Positions 44,284 through 54,774 of a stretch of DNA of 64,000 nucleotides are shown here, piece by piece. The stretch comes from Erinaceus europaeus (lineage: Eukaryota > Chordata > Mammalia > Eulipotyphla > Erinaceidae). The DNA lies in assembly GCF_950295315.1 (NCBI RefSeq), contig NC_080168.1, positions 65,791,254 to 65,855,253 of the forward strand, read 5' to 3'. The position numbers and the translations under genes were made by a program. The first letter of the stretch is position 1, and each line of letters opens with the position of its first letter. Under the pieces are notes generated by a model. It did no database searches and was not told the origin of the DNA. It was given only the letters and a program-made list of their open reading frames with translations.

Positions 44284-44312
44284 TACACACACACACACAC
44301 ACACACACTGGA
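44284..44312 (+). repeat. (CA)n microsatellite
   Basis: About 14 CA dinucleotides after ATAT. Confidence 0.98.
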
Positions 44313-45310
44313 GGGGGGCAGCACTTATCCCCCCATACAGCACAGTTTCCCACTGTCCACCTGTCTACATGCCTGAGTTTGGGCACTAGTGTATCAAGGA
44401 AAGATAGTAGCAGCTGAGTCGACCTGTGCTAAAGCTGCCAAGTAAATGGTTTGCTCCAGCACCCTCAAGTTTTGGGGCCACTGCCGGCCTACTTTCCACT
44501 GCCAAGGAGAGCTGAAATTAGAATGGAGGCACCTGAGAAAACAGCTAGTGAAAGCACACATCATTCTACCCACGGCCAGTGGAAGTATTCACTGCATACT
44601 CAAGTCAAAAATAAAGATGTTGCCAGCCAACCTGGCCTATCTCATGATAAGGTTATGAAAACAGAGGGAAGATGCTAATGTATTCCCCAGTGGCCCACTG
44701 CTGGGCTTGGTGTTCCTTTCCTGCTAGCTAAGATGCCTCCTTCTGAACTGCGAATAGAGACCTTCCACCCTGTAGGCGTGGAAAGCCAGAGCCACTCAGG
44801 ACCCTCAGCCCAGCCTTGCTCTCTCTCCTCTCCCCCTCACCCCCTGAGCAGCTAAGTGGAGTGAGGCAGGTCACTCAGTCACAGAGCAGCCCCAGCTCGT
44901 GGGTAGCCCGGAAGCCTCTAGCTGTCCCTCTTCTTACCAGCCCAGCTGCAGGCACAGCAGAGGTGCTAAGAGGCACACCCAGAACAGCCCAGAGTCTGGA
45001 GAGAAGCAAGTGTGATGGCTGACGGGGACAAGTCAGGTCACTGACGTCACCACTCCAGGATCCTGTATTCTTGTGTCAGCATCCATGCATAGGGGCTGAG
45101 AACACTCCTGTGACCTGAACAGAGGCCATGTTTGTATAGCAGATGCAGGTAGGAGCCCCTTCTTCCCTCTGAAGTCCAGGGACTCGATGAGCAGGGACAG
45201 GACCTTGACAGCAGGACTGCCAGCCTACACTCTACCTGGTTCAGGATGGTAGCTCATTTCCAGACTCTCATGAAACTCACCCATGAAATGTAAGTGAAGA
45301 AATCAAACAG
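44313..45310. other. Unique TMTC1 intron sequence, no gene seen
   Basis: No repeat or exon recognised. Short frames on the plus strand are without motifs. Confidence 0.45.
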
Positions 45311-45313
45311 CAG

Positions 45314-45483
45314 GGAGCCAGGCAGTGGCACACTTGGTTAAGTGCAAAAAGTATAGCACACAAGCACCCAGGTTCAAGCCCCAAGTCCCCACCTGCAGGG
45401 CTACAGGTGTCTCTCTGTATCTTCCCCATCCCTCTCAATTTTTCTGTCTCTATCTAATAATAAATAAATAAAAATATTTTTTA
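45314..45483 (+). mobile_element. Short older ERI-type SINE
   Basis: GGGAGCCAGGCAGTGGCACACTTGGTTAAG head, CAGGTTCAAGCCCC B box, shortened CT body and AATAAATAAATAAAAAT tail. It is flanked by imperfect AAGAAATCAAAC/AAGAAACAAAC. Confidence 0.9.
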
Positions 45484-45639
45484 AAAGAAACAAACTAAAC
45501 ATCTAGAAGCAATAGTAGGTTTTTACACTCCATTCTCTTCACAGCCCATTCAAAACTCAAGTTTCCAAGGCCAAGCTCTCTTCCCCTACAGGCAACAATG
45601 ACAGACACATAACACCACCTAGACTCTGTGTTTACATGA

Positions 45640-45818
45640 ATGACAAGCTGCCAGGTCAAGGTAAAAGACTCAGCAGGCACAGCACACAGCTTACTATACA
45701 TGTGGCCCTGGTTATGACCCCTGGTACCTGGGAGTACCCAGACAGCGCCAGTGGAACTCCATGGATGGTTAGCTGGTGCTTCAGTGTCTTCCCCCCCCCC
45801 CAAAAAAAAAAAAATACA
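45640..45818 (+). mobile_element. Possible SINE remnant with C/A run
   Basis: Head-like GCAGGCACAGCACACAGC, box-like CTGGTTATGACCCC, CCATGGATGGTTAGCTGGTGCTTCAG end, then C and A homopolymers (45791-45814). Confidence 0.45.
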
Positions 45819-45832
45819 GAATTAAGAATCAG

Positions 45833-45968
45833 GCTGGGGCTGAGGAGGTAGCACAGTGGTATACACAGTACACGTTCACGCCTGAGCCTCTGAAGTTCCA
45901 GCTTCAACTCCCAGCACCACCATAAGCCAGAAAATTGAGCAGGGCTCTGGTCACACAGAAAAAAATAG
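45833..45968 (+). mobile_element. Second-type tRNA-derived SINE
   Basis: GGGGCTGAGGAGGTAGCACAGTGGTATAC (A box), CCTGAGCC, TTCCAGCTTCAACTCCC (B box), AGCACCACCATAAGCC, GGGCTCTGGTC and A tail. It is one of the clearest members of the non-CT-body family here. Confidence 0.8.
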
Positions 45969-46059
45969 AAGTGGGCTGGGAGGCAGCCCCATGAGAATGT
46001 ATATATGGAACACCCTGGGCTGACTCACCTCATAGCAAACAAACTAACAAAAAAAGTCA

Positions 46060-47260
46060 AAATATCTCCTTCTCCCACCACCTTACTGCTCACTGCCTAG
46101 AAGATGGTCCTCAGCTCTGCTGTCTGAGAGCAGAGCAAGGGAGAGAAAGTAAGTGGACCCCACAGAAAGTTATTCCAAACATGCTCCATCTGTGTCCTGG
46201 AGTCAAATGACCACGACACTGGAGTAAACAAACATGGTGAGCAACAGCTAGCTTGTTTGTGTCATGCAGAAGCAGCAATAACTCTAGTAAGCTTCTCTTC
46301 TAGCAACTGAAAGCAGAACGCTCTATTTGCACGACAGTTTCTGCAGGGCTTCTATCACAGCAGATTTTATCTCTATTTTATCATCTTGTGTTCATGCAGA
46401 GTATCTTGTGTAATTGAAGTAGCATGCATCTCTTTGGACAGGACTCAATTTCCTACTTCTAAGACATATGGCAACAAAAGTATGATGGATTAAGCAAAAA
46501 GTATGATGGATTAAGCAAAAGCTTAAGATGTGTTTAAGAAGCTGCTTTCACAGATAACTCACTTGAAGGATAGCCCACATCCCCCCTAATTGAATGTTCA
46601 TACAAGCAGCCTACCTCCATCATCCAGAAAGGCCAGTGTAACCAAGTAGTAAAATGCAGCAACGGGCAGAAACATCAGCCCTACATGCAGACTGGCATCT
46701 CCCTGAACTCAACACACGTGCACAAGCACGCACACGCACCATCCAGGGCTGCCTGCCATCAGATGCGCCAGCTACACCCTGCAGGGCACCCACGGGAGAA
46801 AGTGGGAACGATCCACGACAGGCATGGTGGAGACACAGGAGAATTCACCCCCAGGACTGACAGCTGGGGATTGCTTTTCCCTAAGAAATTCTTTCAAGAT
46901 GACAGGAGCAAATGTCTCTGGATAAACTCAAAGGGTAAAAAAACAGGTTTTCCCGGCAGTGTTTGCCATTTAATTATTCCCAGAAAAGACCTTGTCAGGT
47001 AAGGGCCTTTGTCTGTCTGAACACACTGTCTACAGAGTGAGGATGGGAGTACACTACCCAAAGCACCAGTGTCAGTCAGAATGTTCTAAAGATTTCAGGA
47101 AGGCAGCTGGTGGAAATAAACCTCTCAAGGGTCACTTTGTAATGCCAAGTACCTGAGTCCTGGTGTTGGGAGTAAGCATAAGCAGTCTGGCTGCTTGAGG
47201 CCTGCAGGTCCCGGGCACACACCGCACTCCCTGCCATTCACAGACAAAAGGCACAGAGGG
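46060..47260. other. Unique TMTC1 intron sequence
   Basis: No exon recognised. It contains a 21-bp tandem duplication (46476-46517). Confidence 0.45.
46476..46517 (+). repeat. Two perfect 21-bp tandem units
   Basis: The unit AAAAGTATGATGGATTAAGC(A) occurs at 46476 and again at 46497. Confidence 0.95.
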
Positions 47261-47261
47261 G

Positions 47262-47448
47262 GCCGGGTGGTGGTGCATCTGGTTGAGCACCTGGGTTTGA
47301 GCCCTCAGTCTCCACCTGCAGGAGGAAAGCATTGTGAGTGGTGAAGCAGGGTCACAGGTGTCTCTCTCCCTCTTTATCACCCTTTCCCTCTTGATTTCTG
47401 GCTGTCTCTATACAATAAATAAATAAATAAAGATAATAAAACAATTTA
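47262..47448 (+). mobile_element. Older ERI-type SINE
   Basis: GGGCCGGGTGGTGGTGCATCTGGTTGAGC head, GGGTTTGAGCCC B box, shortened body and AATAAATAAATAAAG tail. It is flanked by AAAAGGCACAGAG and AGAAGGCACAGAG, its target duplication. Confidence 0.92.
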
Positions 47449-48145
47449 AAAACAGAAGGCACAGAGCTCTAAGAGCAGGCCTCTGATAAAAGGCAGCTGG
47501 GAAGACAAGTGCTGGTCATACAGCAAGAACAAGAAGACTTCCACTGTCTGCTCTTGTGAGACCTGGAGAGTCCCCCTCAGCCTTGGGGCTCCTATGATGA
47601 TGTGGGAGTATTCCAGGCTGGCTGGGCTCAGAGCCTCTGTAAGGTGAAGGGCACTGGACCAACAGAACTCGGGTTCTCACTCCTTAAGGCCACTGGACTC
47701 TCCTGTCTCAGGTCTTTTTCAGTCAAGGACAATGATACCTGTACAATCTTTCTCTTGGCCACCACTTATTTCACCAGCATAAAATTATTCTTAACAGCCC
47801 TTCTACTGAAAAGCCAAGCTCTGGGAAGGATTTTGACAACAATATCAGGACAGCATGTAGGAGCCCCTCTCACCTCCCCAAGAGTAGCTCTGGTGACAGA
47901 TGTCTCGAGAGTCAAGCAGAGACACAGTCCACTACCCAATTCATCCTGTGCACTTACAGGCACTCCCTTACTCCCTCAGGAAGACACCTCAGGAAGAAAG
48001 CTAGAATGAGTGAAACTTTCTGAGTGCAGAAGGTGCACACATAACAAGGATACAATTTGTCCAGAGATAAAGCACCACCCAGGTCTTTCACCTTCTATAT
48101 CAGGTTCCCCTCTATATCAGACAATGAGTTTCTTTGTTTTTGGGG
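47449..48145. other. Unique TMTC1 intron sequence, no gene seen
   Basis: The plus-strand frame 47602-48009 (135 codons) lacks known motifs and splice signals, and is probably chance. Confidence 0.45.
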
Positions 48146-48860
48146 GGGGGATTTTTTGCCTCCAGGTTTATTGCTGGGGCTCGGTAACTGCACTACGAGC
48201 CCACTGCTCCTGGGAGCATTTTTCCCATTTTTGTTGCCCTTGTTGTGCCCTTATTGTTGTTATTGCTGTTGGACAGGACAGAGAAAAAAGAAGAGAAGAG
48301 GGGAAGTGTTGGTATGCTTCTAATTCTGCTTCTAAAAACCTCTTCTGTTTCATTTGGTTTAATCCTCCCTGCTTAACACTATTCTATTTACATAACTAAG
48401 CACCAGCATGCCTGCATGGCATTGGTTTAATCCCCATTGGTTCATGATGTCTTTTTGCTCTGCCCCCTCTTATAGTACACCCTGATTTGCACCAGTCACT
48501 TTTTGCTCCACCCTCTCTGCGTCACATCTTGTTTCCGCCCTACTTGGTGGGCATATATAAAATTGTGTTTTTAGTTTAGTTTTAGCTTAGCTTGGCTTAG
48601 ATTGTGTTGCGTTCTACATGAATAAAGAGATACTGTGTACAGCTCAGCCATGAGTCCCGGGTCGTCTGTCTCCGCTAGCGAAGATAGTCCGACAGGGAAG
48701 ACAGAGAAGGGAGAGAAAGATAGACACCTGCAGACCTGCTTCACCACTTGTGCAGGTGGGGAACCAGAGGCTCAAACCAGGATCCTTACACTGGTCCTTG
48801 CAGTCCTTGCACTTCGCGTCATGTGTGCTTAACCCACTATACTACCGCCTGGCCCCCAAC
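48146..48860 (-). mobile_element. ERI-type SINE split by a solo LTR
   Basis: Antisense SINE: the 3' module and GTT tail plus part of the GA body at 48146-48306, then the rest of the body, reversed B box and head (ending CTACCGCCTGGCCCCC) at 48695-48860. The LTR entered the GGGGAAGACAGAG body motif. Confidence 0.95.
48307..48694 (+). repeat. Solo LTR (TGTTGGTATG family, copy 2)
   Basis: 388 bp, TGTTGG to TCCGACA, with a perfect 6-bp target duplication GGGAAG (48301-48306 and 48695-48700). It has a TATATAAAA-like box near 48554 and AATAAA at 48621-48626. It is closely related to 21276-21649. Provirus internal sequence was removed by LTR-LTR recombination or never present here. Confidence 0.96.
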
Positions 48861-49428
48861 AATGAGTTTTCAGCGGGTGGCTTCTGGAAATTTGGTAGTG
48901 GTAGTGTCTGCTCCCTAGAAAGGCTATATTCCTCCCTGGGGCAGGCATGTGCAGGACTAAACAGAAACATCATGGAGCTATCGTTGTCACCTGTCTAATG
49001 CACAAAGTCACCGTCAGCAGGTGCTCTGTGCAGTGACCTTGCCCACTGCTCCACCCCTAGCTAGCCTCCCCAAGATGGCCTCGGGGTAGAAAATGGTCTA
49101 TTCCCTTTAACAGACATTTTGAGCTCCTAACTGAGAACCAAGGGACAGAATGAATCCAGGTATTAGAAAAATGTGTCCTTTGGCCTTAATAACAGTCTTC
49201 AAAAATTCAGAAGTGTGACAAGACTAAGCAATAATGAATTAACTTTAGAGAAAGCATGAGCCTTACAAACTGGGGGGCACAAAATTTTGGTGGAGGGTGT
49301 GGTAACTTACATCATGTACAACTGTGAAAACATTCCTGAAATCTGATGATTTTGTAAAACAATGTTAAATCACTAACAAAAGCATTAAAAAAGAAAATAA
49401 CTTAGGTTCAAAAACTCATATTACCTAG
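48861..49428. other. Unique TMTC1 intron sequence, no gene seen
   Basis: No repeat or exon recognised. AT-rich towards 49390. Confidence 0.45.
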
Positions 49429-49429
49429 A

Positions 49430-49573
49430 GGGCAGGTGTTGATGCACCTGATTAAGTGCTCAAGGATCCAGGTTCAAGCCCCTGGTCCCCATCTGCAGAG
49501 AGAAGCTTCATGAGTGGTGACACAGGGCTGCAGGTGTCTGTCTCTTTCCCTCTCTTTTCCCCCCTCAATTTTT
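49430..49573 (+). mobile_element. Older ERI-type SINE running into an assembly gap
   Basis: GAGGGCAGGTGTTGATGCACCTGATTAAG head, GGTTCAAGCCCC B box and CT-rich body up to the Ns. The tail lies in the gap. Confidence 0.9.
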
Positions 49574-49773
49574 NNNNNNNNNNNNNNNNNNNNNNNNNNN
49601 NNNNNNNNNNNNNNNNNNNNNNNNNNNNNNNNNNNNNNNNNNNNNNNNNNNNNNNNNNNNNNNNNNNNNNNNNNNNNNNNNNNNNNNNNNNNNNNNNNNN
49701 NNNNNNNNNNNNNNNNNNNNNNNNNNNNNNNNNNNNNNNNNNNNNNNNNNNNNNNNNNNNNNNNNNNNNNNNN
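49574..49773. other. Assembly gap of 200 Ns
   Basis: Exactly 200 Ns, so probably a placeholder of unknown true size. Any frame crossing it is meaningless. Confidence 0.99.
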
Positions 49774-51195
49774 CCGTGAACCTGAGGAGTGGCTTGTTTT
49801 CTCGGTTCTAGACCTACAGTCCATGATCTGTGTTGTCAAGGGGGTCTGATCAAGAGAAGATGGGGGGAGTGTCTAGACAGGCTGGGACAGATGGTCACCT
49901 CTATCAGGAGAAGAAAATGCCTTCCAGCCCTGCCCAGGGGGTGCCCTGCCTGCCCGGCCTGCACAAACAGCAGCCCTTGGTGTTTTTCCCAGGCAAGGAG
50001 AACCCGCAGACCTCCTTTTACAAGTATGCTGCACAGCTGTGAAACAATAACAGAAATAACCCCAAGCCTCTAGACACGCCGTAGGAATGTAATGAAAAAT
50101 CAATACTAAGTTGATTACTCATAAATAAAATGCAGTGAATCGTGCAGGGAAACCACATTAAAAGGCAAGGGAAACAGAACTATAAAAAGCTGGTCCGGTG
50201 ACATTAATCCTCCTCAACAATCAAAATGAGACTAGCTGTTTCCCTGATTCATGTCGCTGTTTACTGCAAGTCGACCTACCTCACCCAGCTTGAAGGTAAG
50301 GCAGGGCCTTCTCAGCAGTGGTTCTCCTGGGGCAGAGCAGTAAGCATTCAGGGAGAAGATGGGACCATCAGCCTTCACTGCTTAGCCCCTCTCTGCATCG
50401 CACACACACTCCCAGGGGGCCACCCTAATCACAAATGTTCAAAGCAAATTAGTTCACTATTGACAATGGATTTAGTTCAATACTAAGTTTCTAATTTGAT
50501 CTCTACATCACGTAAGATTAGATCCATGCCAGGCTGGGGAGGAGAAGGTGAGGAAGAGCAGCTGGAGCAGATGCTGCAGTGCGCATGGCCACAGTCCATG
50601 CTGCAAAGCCAACTATGTTTTCTGAATGAAACAGACCACCACTCAAACCAAACTTTTCTAAGCTATGACAAGACAGAACACTGTAAACAACCTTTATCTT
50701 CTAAGTATTTCACAGAAGAGCAAAATTTTGCATCCTGAACCTTGACTCCTTAACTCTGGGGGTGAGGGGGACCTTGGTAAATCTGAAAATGTCAGCTCTG
50801 CACTATCTGCCTCTGCTAACCCACCAGCCTGATGCTGCTGCATCCTGGAATATTCATGGGCCTGGCGGTGTGCAGTTGAGTTTACTCCTCAGACATGCAG
50901 CATTGTGATTCCAGAACCGTTAACACCCACAAGGACAAACACACTGATCCTTAGAGGACAGGGCTTAGGGGAGGGCAAAGACAGTGTTCTATACATATTA
51001 CAGTTTTGTAAGATATACTACACATTAAAGATAACAGTAGCAGAACAGAGTATTTCATAACGCCTCTACCCCCTGACTCATATTGAGGCAGAACAACAGG
51101 AAAGGGGTTTGGTAAGGAGAGAAAAGACTCAAGTTGCAAGCACAAGATCAACATGCCTGAGGCCAGGTGATAACTGAGCCTATAGACCATGTTGT
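49774..51195. other. Unique sequence with a possible conserved element 50050-50310
   Basis: No sure exon. 50050-50225 is AT-rich, repeat-free and dense in ATTA/ATCAAT-type sites. It is followed by an ATG (50226) that opens 23 codons (MRLAVSLIHVAVYCKS...) and then a donor-like GAAG/GTAAGG at about 50294-50303. This could be a plus-strand first exon of an unrecognised transcript or chance. Confidence 0.35.
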
Positions 51196-51566
51196 TTGGG
51201 GGGGGGGGGTTGCCTCCAGGGTTATCGCTGGGGCTCAGTGACTGCACTACGCATCCACTGCTCCTGAAGGCCATTCTATCACTTTTGTTGCCCTGGTTGT
51301 TTATCGTTGCAGTTATTATTATTGTTGTTGTTGTTGTTGGATAGGACAGAGATAAATGGAGAGAGATGAGGAAGACAGAGAGGGGGAGAGAAAGAGACAC
51401 CTGTAGACCTGCTTCACTGCTTACAAAGGTAGGCAGTAGGGAGCCAGAGGCTTGAACCAGGATCCCTACAGGTAGGGAGCCAGAGGCTTGAACCAGGATC
51501 CTTGTGCAGGTCCTTGTGCTTTACGCCATGTGCGCTTAACCTACTGTGCTACCGCCTGGCCCCCTA
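51196..51566 (-). mobile_element. ERI-type SINE with internal 36-bp tandem duplication
   Basis: Antisense: G run, GCCTCCAGGGTTATCGCTGG module, GTT tail, GA body, and the B-box region duplicated. The units at 51436-51471 and 51472-51507 both contain GGCTTGAACCAGGATCC. The head ends CTACCGCCTGGCCCC. Confidence 0.93.
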
Positions 51567-51955
51567 GAGCATGCTTCTTACTATGCACAAGACCTGGGTT
51601 CAAGCCCCACCACATGGGAGCACTACAGCGCCATGAGAAGCTCTGTGGAGGGAGCCGGGCAGTAGCACACCCACTTAAGCGCCACAGCACTATGAGGAAA
51701 GATATGCAGGTTTGAGCCTGCTCCCCACCTGTAAGGGGGTCGTTTCACAAGCGGTGAAGCAGGATTGCAGGTGTTTAATTTGTCTTCAGTACCAAGCCCC
51801 TGCAACTGGGAGCAAAAGAGAAAAAAATTAATTAATTTTAAAAGAAGCTCCATGGATAGTGAAGTAGTGTTGTGGCCTTAATATATCTCTCCCCTCCTCC
51901 CTCCTTTTCTGTCTCCCTCCCAGCCCTGTCTGAAATGAGAAGAATAAAAACCTAG
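51567..51955 (+). mobile_element. Second-type SINE interrupted by an ERI-type SINE
   Basis: Outer element: GCATGCTTCTTACTATGCACAAG, CTGGGTTCAAGCCCC B box and CACCACATGGGAGCAC at 51567-51645, resuming AAGCTCCATGGATAGTGAAGTAGTG to a CT-rich end at 51843-51955. The repeated GAAGCTC at both joints marks the target duplication. Inner element: 51647-51842. Confidence 0.78.
51647..51842 (+). mobile_element. Shortened ERI-type SINE
   Basis: GGGAGCCGGGCAGTAGCACACCC head, B-box region GGTTTGAGCCTG, and GGTGAAGCAGGATTGCAGGTG. The CT body is mostly deleted, and a fragment of the 3' module (ACCAAGCCCCTGCAAC) and an A-rich tail follow. Confidence 0.85.
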
Positions 51956-52027
51956 AGCCAGAAGTAGAATTGCACATTTGCAAGGCACTAGGGCCACATT
52001 TCTTTTCTTTTCTTCTTCTTTTTTTGT

Positions 52028-52128
52028 TTTTGTTTTTGTTCTGCCACCTGGACTATCACTGGAGCTCAGTGCCTGTACAGTAGCTCCACTGTTCCTAGTG
52101 GCTCTCTCTCCTACCTACCTCCGTTTTT
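52028..52128 (-). mobile_element. SINE 3' module fragment, antisense
   Basis: T-rich start, GCCACCTGGACTATCACTGGAGCTCAGTGCCTG and CTCCACTGTTCCTAGTGGC. The body and head are missing. Confidence 0.75.
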
Positions 52129-52437
52129 TTTTTTACTGCCACCAGGGTTATTTCCTGGGGCTTAATGTCTGCATAAGAATCGACTGCTCCTGGTGGCCAC
52201 TTCATTTTTCTCCTTTTATTGATAAAACACAGAAATTGAGAAGGAAAGGGGAGAGAGGGAGAGAGGGAGAAAGGGAAACACCTGTGGCACTGCTTCACTT
52301 GTGAAGCTTCCTCTCCTGTCACTGCCCCCACCACCACTCCATCCCACAGGTGGGGACCAGGGATTTGAATCCAGGTCCTTGTGCAGGATAACATATGTGC
52401 CCTATCCAGTGAGCCACCACCTGGCACCAAGTCACAC
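52128..52437 (-). mobile_element. Older ERI-type SINE, antisense
   Basis: T run, GCCACCAGGGTTATTTCCTGG module, GA body, GAAGCTTCC, a C-rich expansion (52320-52350), reversed B box (GATTTGAATCCAGGTCC) and head ending CCACCTGGCACC. Confidence 0.88.
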
Positions 52438-53868
52438 AAAATCTAAAAAGAAAAAATAACTCAAGAGGTGCTCAGTGTTAATGAAAGCAATATTCACATG
52501 TCTTTAGGCTCCTTATTAACTAATTTTTATCAGTCCCAACCTCCATGCCCCTCAAACACAGAGAGAAGCATCTAAAGGGTTTGAATCTTTCTCTACCTTC
52601 CATGGCCTGCAGCCACCAAGAAAACCAGGAAAAGTGACTGACTGTGGGCACTCCAGCTCTGCCTGCCCTGGCCCTGCACTCGATTCTCCCCACACAGCCA
52701 CATGACTCTCCTCACTGACTGCTGTCACTGCTCCAGGACCCTCTCGTTTTTGAGGTCTTCATGGCCTCTGCACACAGCTGTACCAGCGTCCGCCACACAT
52801 TCGTGCATCCCATAAACAAATGTACATATATGTACCTAAAACAAGGATGCACACACAAAAACACTGGCATTTGTCTATTATTTCAACTGCAAGCTCTCTA
52901 TAGGACCTTTCTTTTGTTTGCCGCCCTGGCCCACCCTCCCCCACCCCCACCCTCCCCCACCCCCACCCGGGAATGTGAAGCTCTCCACCCATACTTAGGG
53001 AGGGTGCAGGAAGGAGCAGGAAGAAGGGAGAGAGAGCAGAGGGCTGACTGCCCCTGCCTGTCAATCAAGTTGGATTAGGGGCAGCTACTAGTGGACTGTA
53101 AGAAAATGCAGGCTATTATTTGTATCGCCCTTCAAACTGTGTATATCCCTGCTCCACCAGCCAAAGGCTGTTGTTTTTTCTCATGCTCTGCAGCTGTTCT
53201 TACATGCGCTTTCAAAACTGAACGACACAGCTGGTTGCTATAAGTCACCTCAAATGAATCACATGCATCACTCGGAAAACACTCGAGGGCAACACAGCAC
53301 TGTTCTGACACCCCTGAATGAATCTCATTCAACCAGTATTCAACTCTGTTATAGGAAAACACCCATAAGATAGGGCTGATGTTCTCATACGTGTTCCAGT
53401 AGGCTGACCAGTGGGAAAATCACTGATTATTTTGGTAGGAGTTAGGGGAGGTCTCCAAGTCCATCTTACAAGGAGCAAACATTGCCAACTGCAGACTGGC
53501 CAGCTCTATGTGAGACCACCTAAAGGCTCCCAGGAGGACCTGAAAACAAAATGTGAGATAGCAGAACTCCCAGTCAGGTACATCCCGCCAAGAACAACCA
53601 GTCTCACACCTGTTGTATCAGGAAAAAACCAAGCCAAAAGTGAACGGCTGATTGAGGCTCAGAGGATACGTGGCTGAAGTCGGCCCCACTTCGTTATGTC
53701 GTTGTAATAAATCAGCATCGCAGCCCCACCCTCCCTGAGGGTTTTCCATGTGCACTATGGGTAAATGCACATGCAGAGTTCTGCCCACTGCAGCAGCTTG
53801 GACCTGTCCAGCAGCGACATCATCTTAAACTCCTCCCAAGCTTTCACTTTAGTTTGAGAGAGTTTTTA
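52438..53868. other. Unique TMTC1 intron sequence
   Basis: No exon recognised. A C-rich imperfect repeat of CCACCCTCCCCCACCC lies at 52930-52968. 53130-53400 is repeat-free with a 76-codon minus-strand frame (53132-53362) of no known family. Confidence 0.4.
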
Positions 53869-53869
53869 A

Positions 53870-53936
53870 AATTTTTTTTAAATTTCTTTATTGGGGAATT
53901 AATGTTTTACATTCAACAGTAAATACGAGAGTGTTT
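53870..53936 (-). mobile_element. L1 3' terminus fragment, antisense
   Basis: TTTATTGGGGAATTAATGTTTTACATTCAACAGTAAATAC is the reverse of the L1 end at 2535-2580. Only about 65 bases remain. Confidence 0.85.
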
Positions 53937-54064
53937 GTTTTGCTTTGCTTACCAGAGCCCTGCTCAGCTCTGGCTTGTGGTGGAGCTGGAGACTGAACTT
54001 GCAAAGTCAGAGCCTCAGACACTAAAGTCATTTTGCATAACACTTATGCTGTCTCCCCAGTTCC
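53937..54064 (-). mobile_element. Second-type tRNA-derived SINE, antisense
   Basis: CCCTGCTCAGCTCTGGCTTGTGGTGG, GACTGAACTTGC (box), CAGAGCCTCAG and TTTTGCATAACACTTATGCTGTCTCCCC, the reverse of the AGATAGCATAATGGTTATGC head. Confidence 0.85.
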
Positions 54065-54084
54065 AAACTTTTTCTTTTTTTCAT

Positions 54085-54375
54085 TTATTTATTTATTTAT
54101 TTATTATTGCCTCCAGGAGCAGTGGATTCGTAGTGCAGGGTTATTGCTAGGGTTCAGTGTCTGCACTACGAATCCACTGCTCCTGGAGGCCATTATTCCC
54201 ATTTTGTTGTCCTGTTGTTACCCTTGTTGTGGTTATTGTTGCCACTGATGTTGTTGGATAGGGCAGAGATAAATGGAGAAAGGAGGGGGAGAGAAAGACA
54301 GACCTGCAGACCTGCTTCACTACCCGTGAAGCGACCTCCCCTGCAGATGGGGAGCCTGGGGCTCAAACCAACATC
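54085..54375 (-). mobile_element. ERI-type SINE with fold-back 3' module
   Basis: Antisense SINE whose 3' module starts with an inverted copy of itself (54109-54138 against 54161-54190), then GTT tail, GA body and the reversed B-box region. The head is missing beyond about 54375. Confidence 0.9.
54109..54190. repeat. Perfect 30-bp inverted repeat, 22-base loop
   Basis: The arms 54109-54138 and 54161-54190 are exact reverse complements (the GCCTCCAGGAGCAGTGGATT part of the SINE 3' module and onward). Confidence 0.97.
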
Positions 54376-54480
54376 CTTAAGCACATCAAAATCACAGTCT
54401 TACCTCACACCAGTAAGATAGGCTATCATTCAAAAGCCCAGAAGCAGCAAGTACTGGACAATGGGTAAGGACCAACAGTG
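54376..54480 (+). mobile_element. Old L1 ORF2 fragment
   Basis: TTACCTCACACCAGTAAGATAGGCTATCATTC and CAGCAAGTACTGGACAATGGG match the ORF2 segment just before the cysteine-rich end. It may belong with the piece at 56009-56310. Confidence 0.75.
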
Positions 54481-54484
54481 AGTT

Positions 54485-54630
54485 TGCGGTGAGGAGATGG
54501 TTCAGTGGATAGAGTTCTGCCCCTGCCCCATACATAAGATCAAAAAGGAGGCTGTGGTGGTCACCAAGAGATATCACACAAGCACACGGCCTTCAATTCA
54601 TTCCTCAGCACATCAAAAATAATAATAATG
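54485..54630 (+). mobile_element. tRNA-derived SINE of a third type (1 of 3 in tandem)
   Basis: GAGGAGATGGTTCAGTGGATAGAGTTCTG head and TCAATTCATTCCTCAGCACATC box region, then an A-rich end. The CT-rich body is absent. Confidence 0.65.
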
Positions 54631-54774
54631 AGTAGCCCAGGAGATGGAGTAGTAGATAAAGCACTGGACTCCTGAGTTTGATCCCCAGCATCACAGGCGC
54701 CAGAGTGTTGCTCTGGTTCTCTCTCTCTCCTATCTCTTTCACGAAACAGACCTTCATGATGAAGATGATGATAT
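54631..54774 (+). mobile_element. tRNA-derived SINE of a third type (2 of 3)
   Basis: GTAGCCCAGGAGATGGAGTAGTAGATAAAGCACTGGACTC head, GAGTTTGATCCCCAGC B box, CAGAGTGTTGCTCTGGTTCTC and a GAAGATGATGAT end. Confidence 0.8.

Noticed and set aside
47602..48009. 135-codon plus-strand open frame as a possible gene
   Set aside because: No recognised domain and no good splice sites at its ends.
49456..49849. Open frames crossing the N run
   Set aside because: Artefact of translating an assembly gap.
53132..53362. 76-codon minus-strand frame as another TMTC1 exon
   Set aside because: Its residues do not resemble a TMTC membrane or TPR segment and the borders lack matching splice sites.
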